NCBI RefSeq assembly: GCF_021130785.1
Contig: NC_060207.1
Span: forward strand, 100,543,001 to 100,607,000
Direction of reading: 5' to 3'
DNA length: 64,000 nucleotides
Source: Homalodisca vitripennis
Taxonomy: Eukaryota > Arthropoda > Insecta > Hemiptera > Cicadellidae
The position numbers were made by a program, and so were the translations under genes. Of the stretch, positions 24,257-37,100 are shown in pieces. How positions within the stretch are numbered: position 1 is the first letter of the stretch; each line of letters starts with the position of its first letter. A model generated the notes under the pieces. It did no database searches. It had not been told where the DNA came from and worked only from the letters and a program-made list of their open reading frames with translations.

Positions 24257-25950
24257 GAAAAAAAACAAAGGCACTTTCGTATTTTTAACATTATTAGGAT
24301 GTATTATTTATGCCAGCTGAGGGCATGCTTTATAATGGTAGCATTTTGATTTGAAATAACGCTTGTAACTTGTAGCCTTAATTAAATTTGTTGTAATACT
24401 CGTATAGTTAATTATTAAGTTTTGACTATACGTAATCCTCTCCCCACTTCTTCAGGTGTTCACAACAAAATAAAAAAATACAAATTTCTGAAACAAAACC
24501 ATTTTTTCATTATCAAAACTCAAACAACTGTACGAAAACTACGTAGCTTATAGTACATGTATAATTCAACATTATAAATTTAGTAATATAAAAAATACTA
24601 TGAGCTCATCATAATACTAAACTTATAATTGGACGAAAATAAATTTAATTTTAACTAGGCTGTTTTTAGTTGGGTATATAGATATGGCTATCAATGAAAA
24701 ATGCAAATCTACTTGATAATTTCAATTTATATTCGGGAAACACGCCAATCAAGCTTAAGCTCCCCTGACGGTCGCTCTATCTGATCATTATAAGCGGCCA
24801 GCACTGGGCGATATCGCAGTGTGTTATGATAGGCGGACCATAAACGCTTCTTTAATTTACTTTAGTTTTTAGTATTTTACATTTTTTATCTATTCACTGT
24901 ACAATTTTCATCTGTTATTTGACGTTTACTGTTCCATTTAAACAATATAATTGTCAAATAAGTGGTAAAACATATTATGTGTATTTTAACTTTCGTCCAT
25001 TGTTTAAATGTATATTTTAAGCTCACTGCTTACTTAAGAATATTTTATAATCTTCGTAGCTTCTATATTGTATTTAGCCTATGTTAAGTGTAAAACGATT
25101 GGAGTAAAACACAAGATTAACAAAACTACAACAAATACATATTATTTCTGCACAAAATTACATTTTGTCTTTTTTATTAAGAATGTATAAGATCAAAGAC
25201 ATTTAATAGGGAGCTAGGATTTGTAACGTAGAATAGTGTTTTATTTTGAAAATAATTTTAAATAGACACTATATTTAATTATTTGTAATTTTACTGTGCC
25301 TACAACAAAAAATGAAAATGTTCCTGAATGTGTACTTCCTATCAAATTTCGTTTAGTTTAGAATCTTTCAGCCTATTTTCTTTAGTTTAAATATCCACAG
25401 CCACGAATCTTAATCACGATTCTCTATTATAACTTAGTTATGCAATAATTACTAAATGGCTTAAGTTATACCGTTGTAGTTTTGCATTGGTATTGACCAT
25501 ATAAATATTCTTTTGATTTAAACATTTAGGCCGTGGTAACAGTATAACAAAACCGATTTGAGAATGAAACGAGTTCAAGAACTATCTAACATCTTTAGCA
25601 CGGTATCGTCCTGCACCGTCCTGGAGTCAGCGCAGTAGTAGGCTAGCTATACTCTCGCCGGAAAATCTTCGCCATAAAGTAATATATTATATTCCTCTGT
25701 GACCATGGTTCCTGACTGATTATAGACTGTTTACTACTACACTCTCTATAAGACAACTGACCACCACGTTAAAGACAGTTAGTCTACTCATAGCATAAGT
25801 GTGTGTTAAAACAACTGATTGATAATAATATATAATATGGCCATATACCTTTTTTTGTTATAAGAATTGTATACTTAACAAATTTGAAAAGAATTAATAT
25901 ATCCGTTCAATATACATCGACGTAGACATACTACTAGTAAGCGGCTCGAC
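24257..25950. other. AT-rich intron sequence
   Basis: Nothing recognised. A slightly GC-richer patch lies near 24760-24840 (region of CTGACGGTCGCTCTATC). Confidence 0.45.
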
Positions 25951-26775
25951 CATAAGAGCTGTGAGTACGCCTGCTAGAGCGCTTGGGTCTGCTCTTACCA
26001 TTATATTGTGTAACATTAGCTGGCAGCTGGGCCATAAGAGCTGTGAGTGCGCCTGCTAGAGCGCTTGGGTCTGCTCTTACCATTATATTGTGTAACATTA
26101 GCAGGCAGCTGGGCCATAAGAGCTGTGAGTACGCCTGCTAGAGCGCTTGGGTCTGCTCTTACCATTATATTGTGTAACATTAGCAGGCAGCTGGGCCATA
26201 AGAGCTGTGAGTGCGCCTGCTAGAGCGCTTGGGTCTGCTCTTACCATTATATTGTGTAACATTAGCAGGCAGCTGGGCCATAAGAGCTGTGAGTACGCCT
26301 GCTAGAGCGCTTGGGTCTGCTCTCTTACCATTATATTGTGTAACATTAGCAGGCAGCTGGGCCATAAGAGCTGTGAGTGCGCCTGCTAGAGCGCTTGGGT
26401 CTGCTCTTACCATTATATTGTGTAACATTAGCAGGCAGCTGGGCCATAAGAGCTGTGAGTACGCCTGCTAGAGCGCTTGGGTCTGCTCTTACCATTATAT
26501 TGTGTAACATTAGCAGGCAGCTGGGCCATAAGAGCTGTGAGTGCGCCTGCTAGAGCGCTTGGGTCTGCTCTTACCATTAATTATATTGTGTAACACTAGC
26601 AGGCAGCTGGACCATAAGAACAGTAATTTCAGCTGCTAGATCACTTGGTTCAGCTCTTATCTTTTATTATATTGTGTAATACTAGCAGACAGCTCTACCA
26701 TAAAAACTGTGATTGCGCTTGCTAAAGCCCTTGGGTCAGCGCTTTCCTTTGATTATACTGTGTAACTAATATGAT
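25951..26775. repeat. 82-bp tandem array with alternating units
   Basis: Ten units start with CATAAGAGCTGTGAGT at 25951, 26033, 26115, 26197, 26279, 26363, 26445, 26527, 26613 and 26699. The first eight are nearly identical but alternate strictly between GAGTACGCC and GAGTGCGCC, a 164-bp dimer. Small insertions (CT; TTAA) lengthen units 5 and 8. Units 9 and 10 are strongly diverged, as expected at an array edge. Most units contain CAGCTG. Open frames across it are artefacts. Confidence 0.95.
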
Positions 26776-27479
26776 CAAAGCGCTTGCTCTCCGGTGAAAA
26801 AAATATACATCTCAGTTTGAACCTAACCTAGGTAAAATATATTGCGAACAATTATAATTTATTGATTTAAATGTGGATCTCATATTAAAAATCTTTTCTT
26901 ATTAGAAAATTTGAATTATTATGCTATATTTAGGTCATTAAATTACAATTACATCATAATCACAAAAAAGGTTAAATTAATTAAGACATATACGAAACAA
27001 AATTAAATATTTAGGATTCCGTTGGCCAGTAGGACTTGAGGTTAACGCAGTCAATTCGATACCTCTACCGAGGTATTATGACGGCTGTGGCTGTCGGTGG
27101 AGGGAGCCATTATCAAGTTAGCAGTGCCTCCAGCTCGCTCGTCAGCTGTTAATTGAATCTGAATCGAAAACAGTTGGAGAGGAAAATATAATGAGAAGTA
27201 CAGTAATTTGAAACAAGAGTTCCCCTCCAGTATAAGCGTGGGTCGGAATGAGTTTCTAACTCTGGTGTGTCTGTCGGATGTATGAGCCTGACAATTCATT
27301 CTTTCCATTTGTTTATTATAATTTGTTGTTTCACTTTGGGGTTAAATTGTCTCCACCAAATCTCGTTACTATGCTACTTTAACTGCTGTGTAAAGTACTA
27401 TTAAATAGAAGTAATAAACCAAGAAAAGCAGCCATTTCTTTCTTATAACCGTTTTCCCTATGCCGTCTTGCAATGGGAC
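26776..27479. other. Intron sequence, no feature
   Basis: AT-rich to about 27030, then a mixed-composition stretch (27050-27300) with a CAGCTG site near 27146. No exon or repeat recognised. Confidence 0.4.
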
Positions 27480-27687
27480 AGTGTAGCGGGTACAACGGTT
27501 ATCGCAAGATAACCAGATCAATTAACGTCAAGCGTGTCTGCTTCTTGGATGGGTGACCGTTGAGCGATCCTGTTCTTGAAAGCAGCCCGCTTGCCCGGCC
27601 ATTGGTGGTGGTTCGAAAGTCACCCTTAAGCCGTTGGTCCCCTGGTTAAGTTTCACCTAGGACTTCTTTGCCTGGTAAAATAAGACA
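27480..27687 (+). mobile_element. 5S-rRNA-like SINE
   Basis: The first 90 bp resemble the 3' half of 5S rRNA: CGGTTATCGCAAGATAACC, then TTAACGTCAAGCGTG, then TTGGATGGGTGACCG (27546-27559), in the same order and spacing. The last is the 5S internal-promoter C-box region. The rest, with CCGCTTGCCCGGCCATTGG and AGCCGTTGGTCCC, matches the body of an insect dispersed repeat I recall. This is the structure of 5S-derived (SINE3-type) elements or 5S-headed LINE tails. It ends in an A-rich run near 27687. Confidence 0.6.
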
Positions 27688-27725
27688 TACTTTACTTTTC
27701 TTATTTTGTAGTATCGTGTTTGAAG

Positions 27726-27952
27726 TGTGTGCACGAAGAATCTCTTGAAATGTTCTCGATTAGAACGTTTGTAGTCTCATGGTTGTAGTCTATAGATTTT
27801 CCCTATGAAGTGTTATAGATTCATGTTTTTAGTCTGTGCGCGAAGTCTCTGTTGTAGAAAAGTTCCCAATTAAAACTTACTGTTACAGTCTCACGACTGT
27901 AGTCTGTGCGTGGAGTCACTCTTGTAGAGATGTTCCCCGTGACCAGAACTGT
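27726..27952 (+). repeat. Degenerate short tandem repeat
   Basis: Three diverged units with GTGTGCACGAAG / GTGCGCGAAGTC / GTGCGTGGAGTC heads, each followed by CTTG-like and TGTTC(C)-like blocks; two units continue to a GTAGTCT block. Heads are near 27728, 27836 and 27907, a spacing of about 72 bp with an inserted stretch between the first two. Confidence 0.5.
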
Positions 27953-28949
27953 ATCCCATTAGTCACAATTAATTCTCCATTAATTACCACCACAATTCCG
28001 CCCGTTACTGGCAAACCGCGGTTAACCATCTTAATTGTCTTGTTACTGTAATAATTAATAACTAGCCAGACTGGTGACTCAAAAAGTCTTGTATGATCCT
28101 TACAGGACGAGTTCGTAATCCTTTATTCAAGGGTAAAGAAGGAAATTATAATTTATCTAACGGTTTATTTCATATAACACTGAAGAATGTATCTTATGGT
28201 TTTGGTAAAATATATTACCATCCATCTACAAATCTAGTGTTTACATCTAAAGATACGTAGTGGGAGAGTCTGCTGATTGATAATCAATGTACAAATAAAT
28301 ACTTTTTATTATTGTTACTAAAACATCAATTATTATATTTAATTTAACCAGCGCTAAAAGATTGTAATTTGTTAACGATTAAATTTACGTAGTAGTCAGA
28401 AATTGTTACTTTTATAGCTTTAATATATAAAAGCCGAAAAAACACCCAGGACCACAATTTGTGCCCAAAAAATGTATATAAACATAAAATCCTGCAAGTT
28501 AAATTTATAATGCTGTATATAAATTCGGTAAAATGCATTGTATTGTTTTGTTTTAAACGTACTTGTAATCTTTCTAAGGTGTAGGAATATTGTTATAATA
28601 GAATAATATAAAAATGCTGAAAGTGTCTAAGTATCATATTTCAAGTCTTTTTGTTTTAATTATTATGATTTGCTACATACACAAATGTGCGTGTGCGCTC
28701 ATGCACCCGTTTGCCAGGGTATGTTTATGTATATTTAAATTGAAAATAACACCTTACCTCATATTAAATATAATTAGGAATGAAATAATATATTGCTGAA
28801 TTCTGGTTCTGATTTAAAAAAGTAGGTTTTATAATTTTTTTATTTGTTAGTGGGAATACGTATAAATTACCTTACAGTACTATCGTTTTGGTTATACCAA
28901 ATTCACGAATCTAAATTAGGCATATTCGTGGGCAAAAAAAAACACTTAA

Positions 28950-29480
28950 TCTACCAACATTTCCGTAAGTCGATGCACACACATTGAACTCCATACAGAC
29001 ATCAGACGAAAGGACTGCGGGCGGAACTAACCATTGTGATTGTTATTGTGGCAGCGGCGATTGTAATGATTGTGATCGTAGGCCGCTCCGCCTGCTTTTA
29101 CTAACCATTACGTCTCCGTGATTGCCCGCCTGACGGTACTAACTCCGGTCCTTGTGGAGTTATCTGGTCGATTGATAAATGTGACTGCAGGATGTCGAAC
29201 AATGTCGAATATTGCCCAACTCCTCGTGATTTCAATCTGCGCTGAGGAATAGAAATGTATCTAACAAAAGTCAGTTGGCCAATAGTCGAAGTGAAAGGTC
29301 AAAGCCCTCCGATCGCCTGATCCGCGGGGAAATATTGAGTTGCGGTGAGGGATGGAGGGTCGGTGAAATAATGGCCTTACTTTACAGTGACACTGATGGA
29401 TTGATTCACTTCACCGCGAAGCTTACGTGAAATAAATAATTGGCAAATAGGCTTATTGGAACGATCCACTCTCGACTCTC
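28950..29480. promoter_or_regulatory. GC-richer intronic island, candidate enhancer
   Basis: About 500 bp of balanced composition with several CpGs in AT-rich surroundings. It includes an AAGGTCAAAG nuclear-receptor-type half site near 29297 and CCGCGGGG. There is no open frame. A regulatory role is inferred from composition only. Confidence 0.3.
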
Positions 29481-32410
29481 TCAGCGGGGTGCTGTGTTTT
29501 AGTCGACACCACGTTTGATTTGTAGACTATTACGATATACTAGGCCTACTTATATTTATTTGGATATTCTAACGCGGTTTTGTGAGGTTATTATTTACAG
29601 GCCGTTTAAAATTGCTTCTGCAATGATAAACTTCTCCTCAATTAATAAAATTAAAATATGTCCTCGTTTCTGCGAATTGATTTATTGTACATATTTTGTG
29701 GAATGTAGCTTCCTGCATTATGGAAATAAAACAATAAGTTTCAGACCCGATTTGAATAATTTTAACGAGATTTCAAAAGGATAAAGAATTTATTTAGCTG
29801 AGATCCAATAACCACAATTTAGATTTTAGAATTAGAGTTCTTATAAATGGGTGTAGAAAACAAATTATGTAAGCGTCCCAATTTTAAGATCATATGACCT
29901 ATCTAGTATTTCTTGAAATAGTAGATTATTTTTGGGTCGTCTTTACAGGAATGAAAGTGTTAATTTCACAGCAAATGTATAATTGTAAAATGTATTAATA
30001 GTAGCCTTGATCACTGTCTACATAGTTAAAGCTTGAGGACAATAAAGAGAAGGCTAGCACTGTTTACTACTGCCACGCGGGCCCCATGACATTGCAATGA
30101 AGCCCGACAGTTCACCCCACTTCCGCGCTCATCACCTCCCTCCTCCACCTGCTCAACTGGTAGGTATCCGCACGTAATCTAACACTGAGTAAATCCTCTG
30201 TTCAGATTTGGCCATTTTGTCTTTTCTTGTGCTAGCGGCATTGTTTTATATTTTTTAGGAACGATCCAAGCTTTTTCTACAAGATTTATTATGTTAAGAC
30301 CACCATAGTTCTACACGTAACTAGGTTACAGACCATTGAAAGGTTTATTCATACTCAGTTTTTACTGTTCATTTTGTGTAAAATCAATTCAGAGAGTGTC
30401 ACTAAAATGCGTTGTAAACTTTAAGACGTCGTTTCTTTAGACGAACTAAGAAAATCGGTCCTACAGGATCTGGATGTTTATAATCATTGTTTCTAAAGTG
30501 CTTCATTTTCTGTCTGTTTCTCCATTTGTTTTTCCCGAAACATTTATATCTTGAAACGTGTAAGGTATAGTGTTACAATTTTAGAAGAATACTATCTTAC
30601 TATATATTAACTTATTGCTTAAAAAAAAGCTATGTCATTTTTTTAATTGTGGCGACGATGACTACATTGTTTATATACATGTATTGTAATAAGGTGCTTC
30701 TTAGAATGCAATAGCCTCCTTTATAAGCTGTTTAATATTCTAAATAAGAGTAGAAAAGCTACAGTATTTATCATATAATGCCAAGTCTACGCAGTACATT
30801 TTGTTTGGAACGGTACTACATTTCTGTAACTCTAACAGTTCAGCCATAGTATGGGGATTATAGTTTCGCAATTTTGGTAATAATAAAACGCGCAAAATTG
30901 AGTTAACGCATGAAACCTGAAGAAATAAGTTATGAATTAAAAGGAGATAGTAAGGGAGGGAGGAGGATGTAATCGGCACCTCCACTTGTGCGTTTGCTCT
31001 TGCGCGATCTAGTGGCTATCACTTTTTACATATGTACAGTACATTGGCCAGTTATTTCGAAATGCACTTTTATCGTAAGTTTCTCCCATTCATATAGTCT
31101 TGGTTAAATACAATGTATTTGATGTGGGAATTTGAGAGAAAAATGTTTGCAATAGCGTCAAAGTCAAAGGGGAAGCTGAATGGCCCCCTTCAGATGTGCA
31201 GCCTTCAAAGCTATCTCGTGCTAGTACACACTCATACACAGGGAGATACTTGTTCTTCATTTACCTTCCTGTACAGTGTGGCCTCTGAGCTTACCTCCAT
31301 GAACAGATGTTTTATATTTTAGGGTACTGTAACTAATCGTAGGTCATGGATATCGGAGTCTATTTTTTTAAACATTTTATTCTCTAGACTCTAGGCCACG
31401 GAAGAAGATGAAAGTGAGGAAGACTTTTCTTATTTTCGTCTATTATGTTGGGATTGTTTAGCCATATTTGGCATGGGATAACTATCTTTTTTGACAAAAA
31501 CACTTGGTCGGTTGTTTTGTTGGACTGCTAAATCTGTAAACTGCTGGGACTTGGTTTGACAGGCCCTTGGCACTTATGGATTTGTAGTATGAATTATACT
31601 ATATGTGCTCTAATTAGTAGTTGAATTTTGCTCATTCATAGAACTAAGAAAATATCAACGTTCACCTGTGTAAAGGCCGATGCAGTCTCTAAGGATAACG
31701 GCACCTCGTCCGTTATTCTATGCTAATGCAGTCGCACCGGTCTGTTGCCATTATGTACTAACATTACCATCATCTCATTGTCTCCCCACCACTAAATACT
31801 ACGTGCAGGTTGTTGAGCCTCGTCTCCTCCGAGGTGCTCGCTTCTTCACGGCTGTAACCGAACCGGTAGCAGGTTATGTGGCAGAAAGGTCACAATTATT
31901 TGTCTTGATCGTAGTGATCACACCGATACGTCTTCATTTGTGAAAGATGAGTTACGGACAGATTTTGTGATAGATTTGTTGGCTTGCTGCTTGAAGGTAT
32001 ATATCTTACACAGAACAAACCTTAATTAATTAAAATATTCCAAAAGGAACTACTCGTGTAATTCAAAGTAGAAATGAAAGATATGCACTTGTAGTGGAAA
32101 TGTTTTAAGAGTATACAATGATTATGGACATTTTATAGCGTAAAGTGTTACAGCAATAGAAACACGACGTTTCGTTAACTAGTATCTGTACTCTTGTGTA
32201 CACTTAATCATGTGTAAAGGACCTTATACAGTAAGGTTAAACACGCAAGAAAATAAAGAGCCTATAACACATGCCGAAAAACACACAAGCTTCACAATTG
32301 ACTCAGGCTGCAGGCACAACAGGTTGCGTGTTAGAAATATATGCTTTACTGTGACTCAACACCGAAGCGAAAAGAACTCAAATGAAAATCCATTACGTAA
32401 CACCGAAGTA
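29481..32410. other. Intron sequence, mostly AT-rich
   Basis: Small GC-richer patches at 30060-30170 and 31680-31880. No gene, RNA or transposon recognised. Short plus-strand frames (for example 31680-31943) lack supporting signals. Confidence 0.4.
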
Positions 32411-32432
32411 CCGCCGCGCCGCGCCGCGCCGC
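32411..32432. repeat. GCCGC microsatellite
   Basis: CCGCC followed by repeated GCGCC units, the most GC-dense short run in the window. It is near the left flank of the 44-bp array. Confidence 0.7.
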
Positions 32433-32785
32433 AACACACGATGTACGCATCACAAGAGGGCACGAGAGTCTAAATTACGTTATAAACAGTAATACTCGTT
32501 CTACAGTTATACAGCGTTATACTCGTCTCAAATCCGTAAATATATCAGAAACTTAACGTTAGTGTATCAATGCTAACGGTTGTTAAGAATACGATTAACT
32601 GTTAATACTAATGATTTATAATGTATATACAATATAGAGTTTCTTATGAGAACATCTGTACTGAGAGCATACGTATGCTTAACCTCGAGTTAGAAGTTTT
32701 CACCTGAAGAAGACAGCAGATAAACAGTTCTCGAAATCTTGAGTTTATTTTGTTATAAAGCTTATTAGTGACAAATGTACGTAAT

Positions 32786-34190
32786 CCTACTATCCTGTTT
32801 AAACATTCCATCGTCAGTAATGATCTGTAATCCTACTACTAGTTTAAACATCCATCGTCAGTAATGATCTGTAATCCTACTACTAGTTTAAACATCCATC
32901 GTCAGTAATGATCTGTAATCCTACTATCCTGTTTAAACATTCCATCGTCAGTAATGATCTGTAATCCTACTACTAGTTTAAACATCCATCGTCAGTAATG
33001 ATCTGTAATCCTACTATCCTGTTTAAACATTCCATCGTCAGTAATGATCTGTAATCCTACTACTAGTTTAAACATCCATCGTCAGTAATGATCTGTAATC
33101 CTACTACTAGTTTAAACATCCATCGTCAGTAATGATCTGTAATCCTACTACTAGTTTAAACATCCATCGTCAGTAATGATCTGTAATCCTACTACTAGTT
33201 TAAACATCCATCGTCAGTAATGATCTGTAATCCTACTACTAGTTTAAACATCCATCGTCAGTAATGATCTGTAATCCTACTACTAGTTTAAACATCCATC
33301 GTCAGTAATGATCTGTAATCCTACTACTAGTTTAAACATCCATCGTCAGTAATGATCTGTAATCCTACTACTAGTTTAAACATCCATCGTCAGTAATGAT
33401 CTGTAATCCTACTACTAGTTTAAACATCCATCGTCAGTAATGATCTGTAATCCTACTACTAGTTTAAACATCCATCGTCAGTAATGATCTGTAATCCTAC
33501 TACTAGTTTAAACATCCATCGTCAGTAATGATCTGTAATCCTACTACTAGTTTAAACATCCATCGTCAGTAATGATCTGTAATCCTACTACTAGTTTAAA
33601 CATCCATCGTCAGTAATGATCTGTAATCCTACTACTAGTTTAAACATCCATCGTCAGTAATGATCTGTAATCCTACTACTAGTTTAAACATTCCATCGTC
33701 AGTAATGATCTGTAATCCTACTACTAGTTTAAACATCCATCGTCAGTAATGATCTGTAATCCTACTACTAGTTTAAACATCCATCGTCAGTAATGATCTG
33801 TAATCCTACTACTAGTTTAAACATCCATCGTCAGTAATGATCTGTAATCCTACTACTAGTTTAAACATCCATCGTCAGTAATGATCTGTAATCCTACTAC
33901 TAGTTTAAACATCCATCGTCAGTAATGATCTGTAATCCTACTACTAGTTTAAACATCCATCGTCAGTAATGATCTGTAATCCTACTACTAGTTTAAACAT
34001 CCATCGTCAGTAATGATCTGTAATCCTACTACTAGTTTAAACATCCATCGTCAGTAATGATCTGTAATCCTACTACTAGTTTAAACATCCATCGTCAGTA
34101 ATGATCTGTAATCCTACTACTAGTTTAAACATCCATCGTCAGTAATGATCTGTAATCCTACTACTAGTTTAAACATCCATCGTCAGTAAT
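32786..34190. repeat. 44-bp satellite array, 32 units
   Basis: Thirty-two units start with CCTACTACTAGTTTAAAC or the variant CCTACTATCCTGTTTAAAC. Variant 46-bp units are numbers 1, 4 and 6; unit 21 (33672) is a 45-bp hybrid; the other units from 7 on look identical to each other. Every unit contains the palindrome GTTTAAAC and ends TCAGTAATGATCTGTAAT. The last unit breaks off at 34190. The homogeneity points to recent expansion from the left edge. Confidence 0.97.
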
Positions 34191-37100
34191 AAACTGTAAA
34201 CTAAAAATTATGTTTCGTTGATTATTCACCCATCCGGACGATCTTGAATGCAATATCTCTCTGAGACAATAGTTTATGATTTTGTAACCACTCGTATGTA
34301 ATTTTCAATTGTTGACTCAAGTTAGTCTCAACCATGTTCAAAATTTGATTAATTTTAAACTCGGGGAATCGAGATGTGTTATTTGTGTATTCGTTTTATT
34401 TTTTCCGGTAGAGCTTCTTTGTGACGCCGTGAATCGTAAACCAGATGCTAAGTGCAAGAAACTCATAAAAAAAGTACGTCACGCTTCGTACTTTACTACT
34501 TATATTACTCTTGGCCTGGGAAGTGAGTTGATGAATATGAAAGGCTGACCTGGTTTTTTCTGCTTGTACGGTTTTATTCTTGTACTCTTTATGACTTTAT
34601 TTATAGACTTAATTAATGTTAAATGAAATGTATGAGTGTTATACTATGATTAAATTTAGTTATTCAACCGGTTAAAACGAAGAATTTTCTTTTCGATATC
34701 AACAATACTTATCCTAATAATAACAAACTCCTGGATGGGAGATATAATTTAAATTGTTAAACGTAGTCAGTTACGCTTAAGTAAGAATAACTTTCACTTA
34801 TCATAGATATGTTTCACAAGCGTAAAAAACTGTTATTTTTAATTATTTTTAACTGTTTTATTTTTATACAATTTAAATATCAAGTTGTTCTAAGATTTGT
34901 ATTGGTTAAAAGTTCTCGACATTATTTATCCGATGTAGCAAAAAAACATTAAGTTTTTCTAGAGTTTGTTCTGAACAAGAATTTTAAACGAGGGTTATTT
35001 TAATTTATGCGCATCATAATTGTCTAGATTCATAACTGTTTCGCAATTATCCTTTTTTGTCCTTCAAATCGAACTGGAACAAAGTACAATACGCCTCACT
35101 GCTATTGGTTTACTGGCAGTTTAGAACGTTTCTATTGGTCTGCGCACGACCAATCGTAGCCTCCAACAATCGTTTGTTATATATCATCTCTGAAGTCCTT
35201 TATTGTTATCAAACAGTGATTTTCCAACTCATCCTTCGTGTTTATTGTTATTGTTGTTGTAAAACATCGCCAAGCCGGTGGGTCAAGGGAACCAAGATTA
35301 TTGTTTTGGTTATTTTATGATTGTTTACGTTATGCCTGTTAGCCGTGAACAAAACGATAATGTTTTAGTGAGGTATAATGATTCAGGCGGCCTTTTCATT
35401 GTTCAATGAAATGGATATTTTCATTTAATTGTTTTAGAATTAATTGTTAATTTCATAATTGTTGTTTTCTAAGAAAATCATTGTAATAATTATTTCATAC
35501 ATATAGTACGAGGGTGTAACTATAACATTTTAGATGCGAATATTCTGTTCTTATAATAAAGATAATGTTATATTGTTTATTAATGTATTTTTCTAACTTA
35601 CAATATTGCGGCGACATTGTTGGGTTTGAAGGTTTTTATGGTATACTGTAGTAATTGTTAATGACAGTTCTTGTGTATTTCAAATTAGTCAGTTACTACT
35701 TACTTTATTGCAGTAGGCTATCTCGCGTAATGTGGGCATGGACAGAGCCATTATGATTTAGCTCTTAACGATTAGTTCTGGGAACAATATACCTACCTTG
35801 CTTTCTAATTGGTTTAAGTATAATTGGTGTAGAGCGTAATTGCTAATAAAATTCATTCGCTTTATTTCCACTGTTATGCACGATCGTTGGGGGAATACCC
35901 AGGATACATTCTTTAACATTTCTCTAATTAACCCTGAAATTTTGCATTTTTCGTGAAACGTTAAAATTAGTATTACAATAGAAATTACGATAGTATTCTA
36001 ATAGTATATACGATAAGTAGATTTTATCAAGAGAAAAACTTAAGTTTTACCTTTTTATATGTAAAACCACGCAATGTGACCTATTCAAAATTTTTTTTTA
36101 CAAAATCGTAAGCGTATTATTTTTATAAAAGTAAGAATCATACAGAAATAAAGAATTAAATTTAAAAAAAATGCTATTCCTAAACTACTTTGATTTAAAT
36201 AGCCTACTCATTGTTTCATAATAAGTGAACATTTTTTATGTAAAACTGTTTCTTTCCCACCCGAATTGTAAAACTAGTTAAATAAATTCTTCATCGTTGC
36301 CCAAATTGGATCCCTCTTCTGAGCATCGTAGCGCCACCTAAAGTCGCCGTAGGGGTTCGGTGTTGTCCATGATACTCATTTCGGAGCAAGGAGGTGATAT
36401 GTGTTAGGATTACGGCTGGAGGGCCAGGTACTCATGCCTCGCATGCACGCATCCCAAACTCACGAGCTTAGAGGTTCAGGGCCGGAAGTTTGTGTGGTTG
36501 CCCCAGTCACGTCTTCAATCCACTCACAAAAACATTCTTTACGGTTTCTGTTTGTCTTTTGAGAGTGACGTATTTTTGTTTTATTCATAAATTAACACTT
36601 TATTTAAAGTAATTATTTCAATTTTCAAAAGAGATGGCTCCTTTGTTACGGCTCCGCAATCCACCCATCTCAACTCTCTCAACAAAGCTAAGAGGCAACT
36701 TTTATGTTTTGAAAGATTATAAAGTAGATATGCTCCAGATTAAAAAGTTTTTCTCCGAAATAAAGCCAAAACTGAATTGCTGGAATCATAATTAAATGGC
36801 AGGAACTGAAATATTCATAAACAAATCGCCCAGATATTAATATCACAATGTATTTATTAAAGATAGACTACATCCTTGGTCTCGTATTATTTTTAAATGT
36901 ACGTCAAGAATCTGAAGGTGTGAATTCGAACCAGAAAAGTTATTCAAATATATTTTTTGCGATCCCAAACAAAACAAAATAAATCTAAACACAATTTAAA
37001 GGTAAAATCTCATCTAAAACTGCGAATTGGTGTATTTAGTTTTCCAGCCAAATTAATCTAAAAGTAATTGAAGTAATTAGGACTAAATCCCCTTCAGACT

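Noticed and set aside
26180..26471. Open frames of 82-86 codons
   Set aside because: They lie wholly in the 82-bp array and stay open only because the unit lacks stops.
27600..27620. GGTTCGAAAG resembling a tRNA B box
   Set aside because: No tRNA fold around it. It lies in the body of the 5S-like SINE.
28614..28799. Small frame starting MLKVSKYHISSLFVLIIMI, resembling a signal peptide
   Set aside because: Hydrophobic runs are expected from AT-rich codons. No promoter, splice or homology support.
32786..34190. Regular array resembling a CRISPR locus
   Set aside because: Units are contiguous 44-bp copies with no unique spacers, in an insect intron without cas genes. It is a satellite.
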